A DNA stretch of 64,000 nucleotides, taken from the NCBI GenBank assembly GCA_030704615.1, contig CM060733.1, positions 682,001-746,000 of the forward strand, written 5' to 3'. Positions 46,051-56,400 of the stretch are shown one piece after another (the stretch's first letter is position 1; every line of letters begins with the position of its first letter). Below the pieces are notes generated by a model. The model was not told the origin of the DNA, searched no databases, and saw nothing but the letters and a program-made list of their open reading frames with translations. Position numbers and translations under genes: made by a program. Source of the DNA: Takakia lepidozioides. Its lineage: Eukaryota > Streptophyta > Takakiopsida > Takakiales > Takakiaceae.

Positions 46051-46860
46051 AAGATCCATTGGTGTCCATTGGTGCTTTGGATGACTGGTGGCGCAGGCTG
46101 TGCCAGTGAGGTTGCGTTGTTCTATGAGAATGGCCCCTTCAATATCCCAGAGAATCTAACTCTGGTGTGGAATGACTATGGTTGGGACAAGGTATAGCTT
46201 CCCCCTACAATTGAAGTGATGCACTCCTCAACGTGCTTAAGAAGTTCTCATTAAGTTTGTAACTTAGTTGCAGACACAATCTGTTCTGTGCATCTAAGAG
46301 CTTTGTAGCATTGCCACCGTTTATGTGCCAGTGCAGCTCTGTCTATGCAAAATTTTAATGCAAAATTTTAATGAGGTGAAGTGCCTGTGAAGGGACTCCA
46401 TTATGCGACTATTGTTCACTTCTATTTGTTAATGAAACTCTTGGTTCAAATACTGAGCTAACAATTGTTCCAAAATCTATTGAACTACAAATAATCACAT
46501 CATTTCCTACAACCAGAGGTTCATCAAGTAGCTGTGGACACTCTTATTGATAGTTTCATGTATTGTTGGAAAACCTGATTTTGGTGAAGCCTTCTACTTA
46601 AACAGGTATCAAGCATCATCTTTGTTAATCAACCAGTAGGAACTGGCTTCAGTTACAGCACTGATGTGCGAGATATCCGCCATGACGAGAAAGGAGTGAG
46701 TGAAGACATGTACGATTTCTTTCAGGTGGCTGTCTTGGCACCCTGTAAATGGCCATGTGTATGTGAGTGTTGGTGAGAAGGAAATACGAGGCTGAATGCC
46801 TTATAATAGACTAATGATGCAAGATTCTAGATTGACTTTTTTTTAGTTGATTTGTAGCTC

Positions 46861-47178
46861 ATGTCGAATGTTGCAATGAAGTCAATGCTCTTTGCAGTTA
46901 CTTGCCTCTCAGGGATCTACCTTTCTGGTTGGTTCTTCCAGTGCCAATCAATACAGGTGGACCATTACAACTTCATATGTTACATAGCAATGTCAAGTAG
47001 ACGGTTTGGTCATAGAGGAGAGATTGACATCAGAAAGCTTGGGCTGGATCTGAATGTACAGGTTGGAGCACTTCTTGAAGTGATTGGTCGTGCTGCAGAG
47101 AAACTGAAGATCAGGAAGCCCACTCACATCGGTCGGCATCCTTACCTAATCAGAGGCCATCCTAATGCACTTGCTTAG
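46861..47178 (+). CDS. unrecognised exon pair or ORF
   Basis: The credible part starts after an AATACAG acceptor-like site near 46,955 and reads GHRGEIDIRKLGLDLNVQVG, ALLEVIGRAAEKLKIRKPTH and IGRHPYLIRGHPNALA to a TAG at 47,176-47,178. A CAG|GTTGGA at about 47,060 could be a junction. Composition looks like real protein and the stop is followed by AT-rich DNA. It is not the expected SCPL continuation. It may be the 3' end of another gene or of a chimeric transcript. Confidence 0.4.
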   Translation: MSNVAMKSMLFAVTCLSGIYLSGWFFQCQSIQVDHYNFICYIAMSSRRFGHRGEIDIRKLGLDLNVQVGALLEVIGRAAEKLKIRKPTHIGRHPYLIRGHPNALA

Positions 47179-49060
47179 TATATTAGTGAGAGATGCTGCT
47201 GTGTTTGTTCCCACCTGGGAAAAATTCACAATACTAAGAACCTCCGAAAAATGAGCTGCACAGTTTATACTGTATTGTAAATGTATTGCTTAACCTTTGT
47301 ATGAGCAAAAGGGATTTTTTTTTTGATATTCCTGGCTGACAAATCTGAGTTCAACATGGGTTTAAGCTTTCCAAAGTAATGTAGTTGCATTTATACTTTT
47401 GTGATGCATGGTTGCAGGACTCAACGTAATTTTTTTGTGACGGGAGAATCGTAGACCTGCGGACGACAACTGCACCCATGGCCGAATTTTTGTGCAGTAC
47501 ACAACATACCATTTCGCCTAATATAGGAAAGGCTGAGGTCAGACCTTGAAGAACATCAGTGTCAATATTTTACAGGAAGCTGCCCTTTTTTGCCCTCTCT
47601 CTTTCTCTCTCTCTCAAAAATATCCAGGCATAATCTGTCTTCCCAGTTTGTGCAGATTTACTTCAAAGTATGTGAGGCTTGAAGTTGACTGTATCTTTGC
47701 CTGGAAGGTCATAGCGATGCTCCCTACTTTTTCCTGACCATTATTGAGTCTCTCTTGGAACATGTAATTACTGGGTCCTAGGCAGAAAACTATGGGGCAT
47801 CGAACATCATGCAGCAGTTGTCACTCTTTGCACGACCAATTCTGTGGTGACTGTCTTTATATGAGGTACCTCTTCCCATCTTGCTTCTATCCTATTAACT
47901 AATTTTGTGTCCTACTGTCACTGCAGACCCAGGTGGATTTGAATGAAAAGAAATATTCTAACTCCTCATCTAGTCAGTTGTAGTTCATTCTTGGGCCAAC
48001 GTACATTAGGGTCTCTGCCAGATTTGGTTCGGGGGGTGGATACGTAACCATGTTAGGACAGCTGGGCTAAGAGTGAATCTGAGTACAAACAATAAAAAAA
48101 AGAGAAAAAGAGAACAGGAATCTTAATGACATGCCAAGGTCTTCTGGGTTCAGTGGAGCACCCCGCTTGGAGTTCACCTGACATTTATTTATCTTCTTAA
48201 GTATTCTAAAGTCACGGCACATAAGGCCAAGTGATGGTTTCACCCGGATGCTTTATAACAGAAAGAAATAGACCTGAACAAGTTAGTCTTAAGTTTTACC
48301 AAGCTAGTGCTAGTCTTGGATAAAATTTCACCTTTGGTTGGCAACGATGACCCTAGGGAAGTGATGCATAGCATGCCTATAGATGACTATTTTTAACAAG
48401 CTTTGATCAGTTTCAATAAGCAGTGGCCAGCAAATTCATCTGGGTGAGTGCTTTTCTAGAGCAAGAACCTGGGATGAGGGCATCCACCTGGATGCAGTGA
48501 AAGGCCTCTTACTGACATGATAATGTGTTGGGTGACATAGGGCAAGGTTGCTATTGCAAGCGCCACGTCATGTCTGTCTCTGGCTCTAGTTTTCTCTCTG
48601 AGGTTTCATGAATTTCCACAATATATCCTATAGAGATAAAAGAGCAAGTGGACTGTTGTTTACTGTAGCCTTGTGGCTCCCAGTTTGGGTGGAACAATAG
48701 AGAACAGACACTCACTTTGTGAGAGGTCTAAGTATCTTAGGAAAAATATGTTTGTTGGCATGTGAAGAATAAAGTGCTTCCTGATCAACTTGATTGATCT
48801 AAGTTCAAGTTCCTACCATCAGCCATAAGCAATTTATCATGAGCCATAAACACTTTGCCATCAGCTATAAGCAATCAGCAAGGGTCACTTGGTATTTGCC
48901 GAAGTGACAAAGCAAAAGCTTCGTCGGCTCATCAATGATTACATGTTAAATTTATGATTTTTCAATTTTTGAGCTGCAATTTGTCTGATAGAGCATTATT
49001 AATATTGTAATAATGTAATTACCATGGTTTTATAAAAAAAAAAATCAACAGGGATTGTAG
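47179..49060. other. no gene recognised
   Basis: About 1.9 kb without a supported coding region. At 48,828-48,885 a ~22-bp word, CATCAGCCATAAGCAATTTA, is repeated three times with variation. The expected distal exons of the SCPL gene were looked for and not found here. Confidence 0.45.
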
Positions 49061-49079
49061 CCCTGGAAAATTTACTTGA

Positions 49080-50023
49080 CAGATAAAGAAAAAATAACCT
49101 TACAATTGCCATGAAGGCTGAGTAAAGAGGTTCCACTCTGAGCTAGAGAAACAGTAAGGGAAAGGGACAGCAGCAAAATAAGAAAACTGCTACATAACAC
49201 CAAGCTTATAAATCCATAAGCTACACCCATTGCAGAACTACACAAAGGAAGAAGAGGCAAAGAAAGAGGAACAAGAGGCAGTAAAAAAGCATAGGCCCTC
49301 TCAAAAGAGAGCTGGGCTTTAGATTTGCCCTTTCTAATACTACGCTTGTGTTTCCAGTTGACCTCCGAGTTTCCGCCCTCCAATGGGGAAGGCTTCGAGC
49401 TAATGGACCTTCCAATAGGTAGGGAGGGAGTCTTCCCAAGCGATCCGAGAGTCTGAAATCCTTCTGCAAAAGATGTATCCATGTCCCCATGATTTGTCGA
49501 AGTCGGCAAGCAGCTGATCTCTCTTGGACCTGCTACACCTTGGAAGAGCTAAAATCAATACAAACCACGCTTTACGAGCCTCAGACATCAGGTCTGAGTG
49601 AGCCCAGCAGAGGACCCTCTGCAAGCATGGCCTCACCCTCTGAAAAACCACTTCACACCTCATATTCCAGATGTTCCAAAGAGTGATACCTCTGGTAGAC
49701 TCCCAAACTGGGCAAGAGCAGAAAATGGATCCCTCTTTAATATTCAGAAGCATAACAGAAGGAGAGAAGCATAGATTGGTAGACCAATTGGAGTAGAAGG
49801 AGAGGGCCTTATCCCAAACTGCCCTCGCAAAAGGACAGAGAACCAGACAATGCTCCAAATCCTCCGGAGCATGAATATTGCAGGAACCACATTCCGATGG
49901 AGAGTCAGAGAACAGTTCCGCCACTGGTAGGATTCTATTCACAACCTTCCATAGAAAAGCTGCCACCTTAGTGGCCCTTCCAAATGTCAACCCAAACCGC
50001 TTTCCAAGTAACTGGGTGACCAC
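49080..50023 (-). pseudogene. LINE ORF2 C-terminal remnant (zf-RVT)
   Basis: The minus-strand open frame 50,023-49,400 reads GRATKVAAFLWKVVNRILPV, then a finger ECGSCNIHAPEDLEHCLVLC and PFARAVWDKALSFYSNW, the end of a plant LINE reverse-transcriptase protein. A hydrophobic frame continues to 49,072. The reverse-transcriptase core and tail are missing. It is a different LINE family from that in TPX2 but related to the fragment at 25.6 kb. Confidence 0.75.
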
Positions 50024-50257
50024 AGATGTGTTCCCATTTTATGGTCCATTTGCTATCTAGGCCTCTCTTTGGCATCAACAGCTTATAGCCCAACTTCATG
50101 GAGTAATTGAAGAAGGGATCACGCTTCTTATTCAACCAAAACTATTCGCCAGGGTCAAAATGCAGCAACTTCACACTATAAGAAAAGTTGGCTTTTAGGA
50201 CTCTGTGTTATGACTGCAAATGCAGTTATGAAAGCCATTTACGACTTCCCCACTCTC

Positions 50258-50300
50258 ACTACTACGTTTGGGGGGGGGGGGGGGGGGGGTTTAGCGATGC
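50258..50300. other. CACTA-like word and G20 tract
   Basis: CACTACTACGTTTG (50,258-50,271) runs into about 20 consecutive G residues. CACTA read inward would fit the end of a CACTA element whose interior lies to the right, but no matching inverted end was found. Confidence 0.3.
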
Positions 50301-50935
50301 CTCAGCGACCTCCAAACGCCGCGCCTAGCGACAAAAATACACTACAGCGCCCGGGGCACGCCGGGGACAAATTGCGACGTCGGAAAGTCGCCGCCACGTC
50401 GCTCCCGGAACGTCGCAGATTAGCAACCTCAGGGAATCGCTAATCCCCCGGGTCCACCTAGCCACGACCAGTGACGGCCAAAAGACGTCGCCCCTCCGGG
50501 GCGTCGCAATATGGCGACTCCCAGGAGTCGCAACAAAGGGCAGGGAGGGGGGGTCCATCCCTTCCCCTGCGTCATGGGGCCGTCGCAAGGACGTCGCCCA
50601 TTCCCAGAATAAGCCACGCGGTGGCGTCGCCAAAACGTCGTAGCCTGGCGACGCCCAGGAATCGCCATGACGTCGCCGCCATTTGGGGGCGTCGCTAGAG
50701 CCCCATGGGTAAGGAGGTTCTGTAGCGACGACCGGGAATCGCAGGGATGTCGCAGCCCCCGGGGGCCGTCGCTAGCTCCATGGGAGGGCACGTTCGTGTG
50801 CGACTCCCTGAAGTCGCAACAACGATGCAGCCCCTTCGTGCGTCGCTAGCTCCACGTTGGCGGGTCATGTTGCGACAGCGGGGAATCGCAACGGCGTCGC
50901 TGGTCGCACCCGGCCGTCGCTGTTTTGGAGGGTAG
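50300..50935. repeat. GC-rich GCGAC/GTCGC array d
   Basis: More than 20 GCGAC or GTCGC words lie in 630 bp, many in pairs bracketing GGGAATCGC or CAGGAATCGC (for example GGGAATCGCAACGGCGTCGC near 50,882). The intervals are about 20-30 bp. Overlapping open frames on all strands are by-products. A short cluster of the same style is at 59,580-59,755. Confidence 0.75.
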
Positions 50936-51175
50936 CCAGCTGGTATTTGGGGTGGGGTTTTGGGGTTTTTTTTCTGTTTTGAGGGGTGGGGGTGGGGTTT
51001 TCTTGGGGGATGGGTGTGCCTCGTGCTTGCATGAAATGCATGCATTCTAATCTATAGGTTAGATTAGAATCCACATGTCCATTAAGGTTAGAATGATGAT
51101 CGAAATGGTAACTGAAGAAATATATACATAAAGCGAGTACTACATTTACATGTCTCTAACTAGGAACCATCCCTC

Positions 51176-53394
51176 ACTCCTCATCACCTGAGTCATAGGT
51201 GTACTCGTCCGAGGAATGCAAGCTACGCTGGGCCTCCAATTTGGAGGATGATGAGGCCGAGTCCGAGATTACATCATCCTTCAAACCACCCCCTACTACT
51301 GGCTCTCCCCATCCGGCCGAGCCACTGAACTACCATCCCCACCCCTACAGATGCACTATCCTCCGTCAATTGTGGCGTCTTGGCCATTGAGGCTACAAGG
51401 GCCTTCCATCCCTGAGTCTTGCAAAAGTTGTGCTCGATGGCGGAGGGAGGCATCTCAAACTTCTTTTTCTGCACATGACATACAAATGCAATGACAAGTC
51501 AGAATTCATAATGGAAGGGAGAAGCTAAAAAAAAAGAATGGGTATGACAAGAGAAAGAACACTTACGAATCGGGTGACAAAACTCTTGCTTCCGCCGGGG
51601 CCCCACTTGTGTGTTGATTCCGCACACTTCTCGAGGCGGGCTGCAGTTGCCGCACGTCCCCTTGCGAAGATCTCCGCCTTCAGCTCTTCCCTCTCCCTTG
51701 CGATGAGAGCCTCCCAAGATTCCTGTCCAGCCCCAACAAAGACACTATAAATGTTAATGAACTCCATACCGCAATGAACATGCATTCAAAGACACCAATG
51801 ACAACTGAAGTGCGTCTTACCTTGGTTATTCCATGTGGCATGGTCGTTGGTTCGACCCCCGCCTTGAGTGCCTTGCGAATGGTTTGTCGCGCACGGTACC
51901 TCTTGTCCTTGAGGTTCTTTCCCACCAGCTCCAAGAGCTTCCCCTCATTCCACTCACCCGGAAATGTGCCCTCAAGTGCTTGCACGAATGCTCGCCTATG
52001 GCGATGTGATTGGCGTGGCCAATCAATATGCCAAGGGAACCACCTCGCCGCCAAGTCGAAGGCTACTTTTTTCATGGCCTCCCAATACTCACCAATGGGG
52101 TCACCGACCTATTGGTCTCTAAGGGGGGCACCTTCATCTTTGGCAAATCAAGGTTGCGGGGACCCGAGGTCTTTACCTCGTCCACGCTCTTCTGAACTAC
52201 CTCTCCCTTGTCTTTTGTTGCCCCGCTAATGCCCTCCACCGGCTGCACGCTCATCTGAACTAGCTCCCCCTTGTCTTTTGTTCCCCCACTAGTGTCCTCC
52301 CCCGGCTGCACCTCTCTCCTTCTACGCCTCTTTCTCTTACGCTCCCTCTCCTGGGCCTGTCCTTTCCCCTTCCCCTCCACTACTTCCCTACCCTCCTTGA
52401 TGATTAGGGGAACCTCAAGGACACGACGTCTTTTCCTCTTCCTCTTACCGTCCCCACGGGTAGGCACCACCACTGTCCCTGCTTTGTCGGTGGCAATCCC
52501 ACTGCTTGCCCACAAGCTTAGCCACGAATGCGCCAAGCTTCTGAACACAAAACCCACAAAATTAGAAACAAACCAGAAACAAAATGAAAGGCAAATGAAA
52601 GAAAAAAAGGTGAAGGAAAGAGGCTCACCTTTGCGTCCATGACCTCAATGTTGCCCTCGGTCCCCGCTTGTGGTGCACCCCCCATAACGCCCTCTCGGAA
52701 TAAGGGTGGAAGCCTATCCCATGCACCCAATAGGCTCGCAGGCGGCGCCCCAAAGTCCAGGGTCTTCTTCATTGACCGTTCAGCCGACGGACTTCGCAAG
52801 GGGCCCTCCATAGCCAGTGTCACCCTCTCCTCTTCCCCCTCCTTTCCCGTACCCCCCCCCTTATTTCCCTCTTCCCTCTTCTTGTCTTCCTCCCTCTTCC
52901 TTTCCTCCTCCTTCCACCTCATTGCGGCCTCCTTTGAAGCCTCCCTTTCTCCCAAGGTGAGGAGGAACCCACCCCCTTCTGACCCCCCCCCCCCCCCCCC
53001 CCTTATAAGCCCTCTTGGCTGCAGAAGAAGGGGAAAAGGCATTGGTGGTGGGGCTAAGATCAAGTTGCCCATACCTGGCGGTAGATCTGAGAATGCGCTT
53101 CCCCGCGTAAAAGTCAGGGCCCTCCATCAGTCCGTGGGGTGGCGTCCCAGCCTGAACATTGGGTGCACCACCCTCAAGTGGAGGCTCATCCCCAGCCTCA
53201 ACCTTCAAGGGCGTGAAGGCCTCGACGGCCTTACGGCGTGGTCCTCTCACATAGCCGCCTATAGGGCTGGTGAGTTTGGACCAAGTGGACCGTGTCACAC
53301 GACTGTCAATGACGGGAGCGTTGTCAAGCTTCCCTATCTTAGCGGCAGGCGATTTCTGCTCCTTCGGCGGCCCCTTCTCCTTGTCCTTAGCCAT
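51176..53394 (-). CDS. CACTA accessory-type protein (Transposase_24-like), with frame breaks
   Basis: Minus-strand exons: 53,394 to ~52,632, ~52,536 to ~51,800, 51,722-51,567 and ~51,475-51,176. Exon 1 starts MAKDKEKGPPKEQ and has a Gly run encoded by a 22-base C tract (52,981-53,002), where the frame changes; KEEERKREEDKKREEG follows, then GNIEVMDAK at a GT donor. Exon 2 has the basic stretch KRKRKRRR and, after another shift, FPGEWNEGKLLELVGKNLKD. Exon 3 has WEALIAREREELKAE and STHKWGPGGSKSFVTRF; the last has EMPPSAIEHNFCKTQGW and an acidic tail, HSSDEYTYDSGDEE. The GSKSF region resembles the plant En/Spm Transposase_24 family. The homopolymer break could be an assembly error. Family assignment is tentative. 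Confidence 0.5.
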
Positions 53395-53439
53395 ACTACC
53401 AGCTTATCCCTGCGCCCACAACACTACTACCGTGTGATT

Positions 53440-54140
53440 TCACATGCCAAAAACCAACAAGGCCTGATCCTCCCCCTTCCCCTCTCTTCCTCTCCCTCTA
53501 TCTTTATGTCTCTATATCTTTGTCTCCCCATTTCTCTCTCTGCTGATAAGCAAAAACTGAAAAGAGGGGTGGGGGGGGGGTGGGGGCTGAGAGCACCAGC
53601 ACTTGCTGCTGCTGTCAGCCCCCACCATTCCAAAAAGAAAAGAAAAGGTGGGGGGGGGGGGGAAGTGACTGAGCAGCAGCAGCTGTTGAGTCACTCCCCC
53701 CCCCAACCTTCTTTTTTATTTTTCTTCCCTCATCTCTCCCACTCTCTCCCTCTCTCCCTCTTCCCTCATCTCTCCCTCTCTCTCCCTCTGTCACTCTGTC
53801 ACTCTGTCTCCCTCTGTCCCATCAAGATGTGGAGAGAGAGAAGGATTGTTGAGGGGGGGAAAAAAAAACGGTGGGGGGTGGGGAAGTGACTGGAGCAGCT
53901 GCCCTCCCCCCCCCCATTTTTTTTTTTTTTTTTTTTCCCCCTCAACAGTCCCTCTCTCTCCCTCTCTCCTCGCTGCGTCTCTCCCTCTCTCCTCTCTCTC
54001 CCTCTGTCCCATCACGATGTGGAGAGGGAGGGAGAGCGGGAGAGAGAGGGAGCAACTGCTCAGTCACTCCCCCCCCGCCCTACTTATTTTTTTTTTATTT
54101 TTTTTTCCCTCATCTCTCCCCCTCTCTCCCTCTCTACTGG
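53440..54140. repeat. CT/GA-rich blocks with GAGTGACTGAGC hairpins, copy 1
   Basis: TCTCCCTCTCTCCCTC runs alternate with palindromes such as AGTGACTGAGCAGCAGCAGC followed by TGTTGAGTCACT (about 53,665-53,697), and with long C and T homopolymers. Three units are visible (near 53,575, 53,885 and 54,045). Apparent long open frames are low-complexity artefacts. Confidence 0.7.
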
Positions 54141-54164
54141 GAATTGGCAGTTTGCTATCATTGT

Positions 54165-54715
54165 TGACTTCTTGTTTTCTCATCCTCTATCAGGCTTTTT
54201 CATCCATACCGGATGAGCCACCAGGATGGACACTGAATTACCTCTAGGATGGTTCTTTTGGCCTTTTCATTCCTCCTCTATTGACTCTCGTCAAAACCGG
54301 ATGAGTTACCATGGAAGAAAAAAATTACCTCTATGGAGGTTGCCAACAACATCCTGTTTTTCCATCCGTACCGGATGAAAAACTATCAGGGTGATAATTT
54401 TTCATTCCTTTTTTATTGACTCTTGTTATCCATACCGGATGGTCTGGAAAGGAATGATAGAATTACCTGGATGGAGGTAAGGTGCTGCCACGGATGATAT
54501 TCCCTACTTTTTCATCCTGACACAAGTGAGTTGTCTATGGGTGATGTGATTATGACATGGAATTGATCTTTACTACCCCTAATTATGATTAATTACGGTG
54601 GAAACCCTAACCCCTACCCCAAAACCTATTTTTAACCTTGCTACGGATGAAATCCGTCAGGGTATATGGATTCGTCCTACCATTTTTCATCCACGGATGA
54701 AAAATCGGGGGACAA
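54165..54715. repeat. TTCATCC/GGATGAA palindromes, copy 1
   Basis: At least six short inverted repeats of the form TTTTTCATCC-n-GGATGAA occur (near 54,195, 54,295, 54,358, 54,425, 54,650 and 54,692; the last is TTTTTCATCCACGGATGAAA). The second copy of the local duplication has them at 56,450-56,735. Confidence 0.7.
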
Positions 54716-55970
54716 CCCTATGTCGTCTCTCCCGCTGTCAGAAGCACGCGATGTGCTTCTGAGCTCGCGAGGAGAATGTTATGGCGGGCGTGCTTCGGTG
54801 GCTGCCCCGTTTGTGGTGTCGTACCCATGTTGGACGAGTGCCTGGGGGGGCGCGAAGGCGGCGCCTTGTCTCTCTTGCAGCCGGAAACACCGCTATGAAA
54901 GCAGTGGGCATCTTCCCTCCTCTGGCTTTTTTTGTGCTTAGCAAGGATGCTTATGATGGGAAGTTCTCTCCCTCTTTTCTAGTACCTTGCGTTTGTGCCT
55001 GCTTTGCTTCATTGCTTATGTGCTTTGTGGAGGCGGCTTGCTGCGGGTGGTGATGGCGTATAACCCGCTTCCCCAATCGCTTAAGGTGCCTTTGGAGTTT
55101 AGGGATTCTCATGTTCTTATCTCTTTCTCTTGCTTTTGAGTTTCTTAGTTGACATCGATGACAAGTATGAGGGTCTGTGATTCACCTGGGGTTCCACAAT
55201 CCTCACTAACCTGTTGGTTTTTGTGGGGGCTTGTGATGGGACCAGGTGAGGATCCTCACCTACTTTGAAGCTTCTTGAGCATGCAGATTGGGATATGGGT
55301 TGAAAAGACCTGTGGGTTTTTGCGCTGTGAGGTGGCTGCTGCCTACAGCCCCGATTTCAACCCGACTGCTCCTGGTTTGGCATGCTACAGCCTGGTTTTG
55401 GGCCTTTGTCGATCTGGCGTCGATGCGCAGCTCGGCCTGACTGGCCTGTCTTCTGAGGCTTGCATACAAACCATACCCTACCTCTTGATCTTTGACAGCA
55501 GGGCCTGTGGATTATTGAGCTAGGTTGTAAGTTCTTTTGGCCAAAGAGGATCTGGTTTTAGGTGGTATGTTATTGGCGGTTTTGGGTCTCTATGGACATG
55601 GTGGCCTTGAAGGGTATGGCGGCAACCTGATAAGGCACCGACCTGCTCCTTTTCAGGCCTATTTCTGTTGAGTATTGGATCACAGTGAGGTGTTATTTGC
55701 ATGCTTTAGCATGGAACTCTTGAAGGATAAGGATGGTAAGCTGCAATGGGATCCTACCTATAGTTTTGGCTTTGTCATGACATCAGGCCTATGACCTGCA
55801 ATCTGGTTTTTTATATGCAAAAGAGGCTGGATCACGGCTGTTCAAGCTGCTTGTCTTGAACCTGCAATTTGACAGGCTGAGTTCACATTCCCTTGACACC
55901 TTGTATGATCACATGTCTCGGGGTGAATACAAATGATATGGAATTTATTTCATCATGCCCAAGTAGGACT
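54716..55970. other. duplicated segment, copy 1; no supported gene
   Basis: Open frames at 54,781-55,053 and 55,275-55,523 have no recognisable motif. Landmarks shared with 56,750-58,650 include CAGGTGAGGATCCTCACC then GAAGCTTCTTGAGCATGCAG (55,244-55,284) and CCTGCAATCTGGTTTT (55,796). Confidence 0.45.
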
Positions 55971-55974
55971 GCTT

Positions 55975-56400
55975 GGTGGCATATCTCTCCCTCATTTCTC
56001 CCTCTCTCCCTCTCTCTCTTTTCCCTCATCTCTCCCTCTGTCCCATGAAGATGTGGAGAGAGATGGACTGTTGTTGCTGCTCAGTCACTCCCCCACCGCC
56101 CCACCTTTTGTTTTTCTTTTTTTCCCCTCAACAGTCCCTCTCTCCTTCTGTCCCCCTCTCTCCTTCTGTCCCTCTCTCTCCCTCTTTTCCCCCATCTCTC
56201 CCTCTGTCCCATCAGGATATGGAGAGAGAGGGAGAAAGGGAGCGATGACGGAAAAAACAAAAAAAAAAACAGGTGGAGGGGGGGGAGTGATTGAGCAGCA
56301 GCAGCTCAGTCACCCCCCCCCCCCACCTTTTTTTTTTTTTTTTTTTTTTTCCCTTTCCCTCATCTCTCCCTGTCTCCCTCTCCCTCTATAACTCTCTGGA
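55975..56400. repeat. CT-rich blocks with hairpins, copy 2
   Basis: Same composition as 53,440-54,140: CTCTCCCTCT runs, GAGTGATTGAGCAGCAGCAG with CTCAGTCACCC (56,283-56,317), and C and T homopolymers up to about 20 bases. Confidence 0.7.

Larger units (their letters stand above)
41194..46725 (+). pseudogene. serine carboxypeptidase-like (SCPL48-type, family S10) pseudogene
   Basis: The ATG at 41,194 starts a signal-peptide-like segment (FEVVCVVFLLHLSVCVTA), but a TAG at 41,275-41,277 interrupts the same frame before the mature region: QAEHLIKALNLLPGA, INLDIKGDSGAAVSTEELGQ and YAGYFALERSHGA. The next exon (from 41,715) gives MFYFFFESRSNKT; the expected AG acceptor before it reads AC. A copia element then splits the exon. 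It resumes at 46,051 as EDPLV, a 10-bp tandem duplication breaks the frame, and it continues LWMTGGAGCASEVALFYENG to 46,191. A last exon (46,606-46,725) reads IIFVNQPVGTGFSYS and GVSEDMYDFFQ. The catalytic Ser region (GESYAGHY) and everything after it were not found. The family comprises secreted or vacuolar serine peptidases and acyltransferases. Confidence 0.85.

Noticed and set aside
47179-49060. Missing distal exons of the SCPL gene or the RPL18A C terminus
   Set aside because: I looked for GESYAGHY-like and L18a C-terminal motifs and found neither in the readable frames.
52639-54247. Long plus-strand ORF of 416 aa
   Set aside because: It is antisense to the better-supported minus-strand gene and then runs through CT-rich low-complexity DNA.
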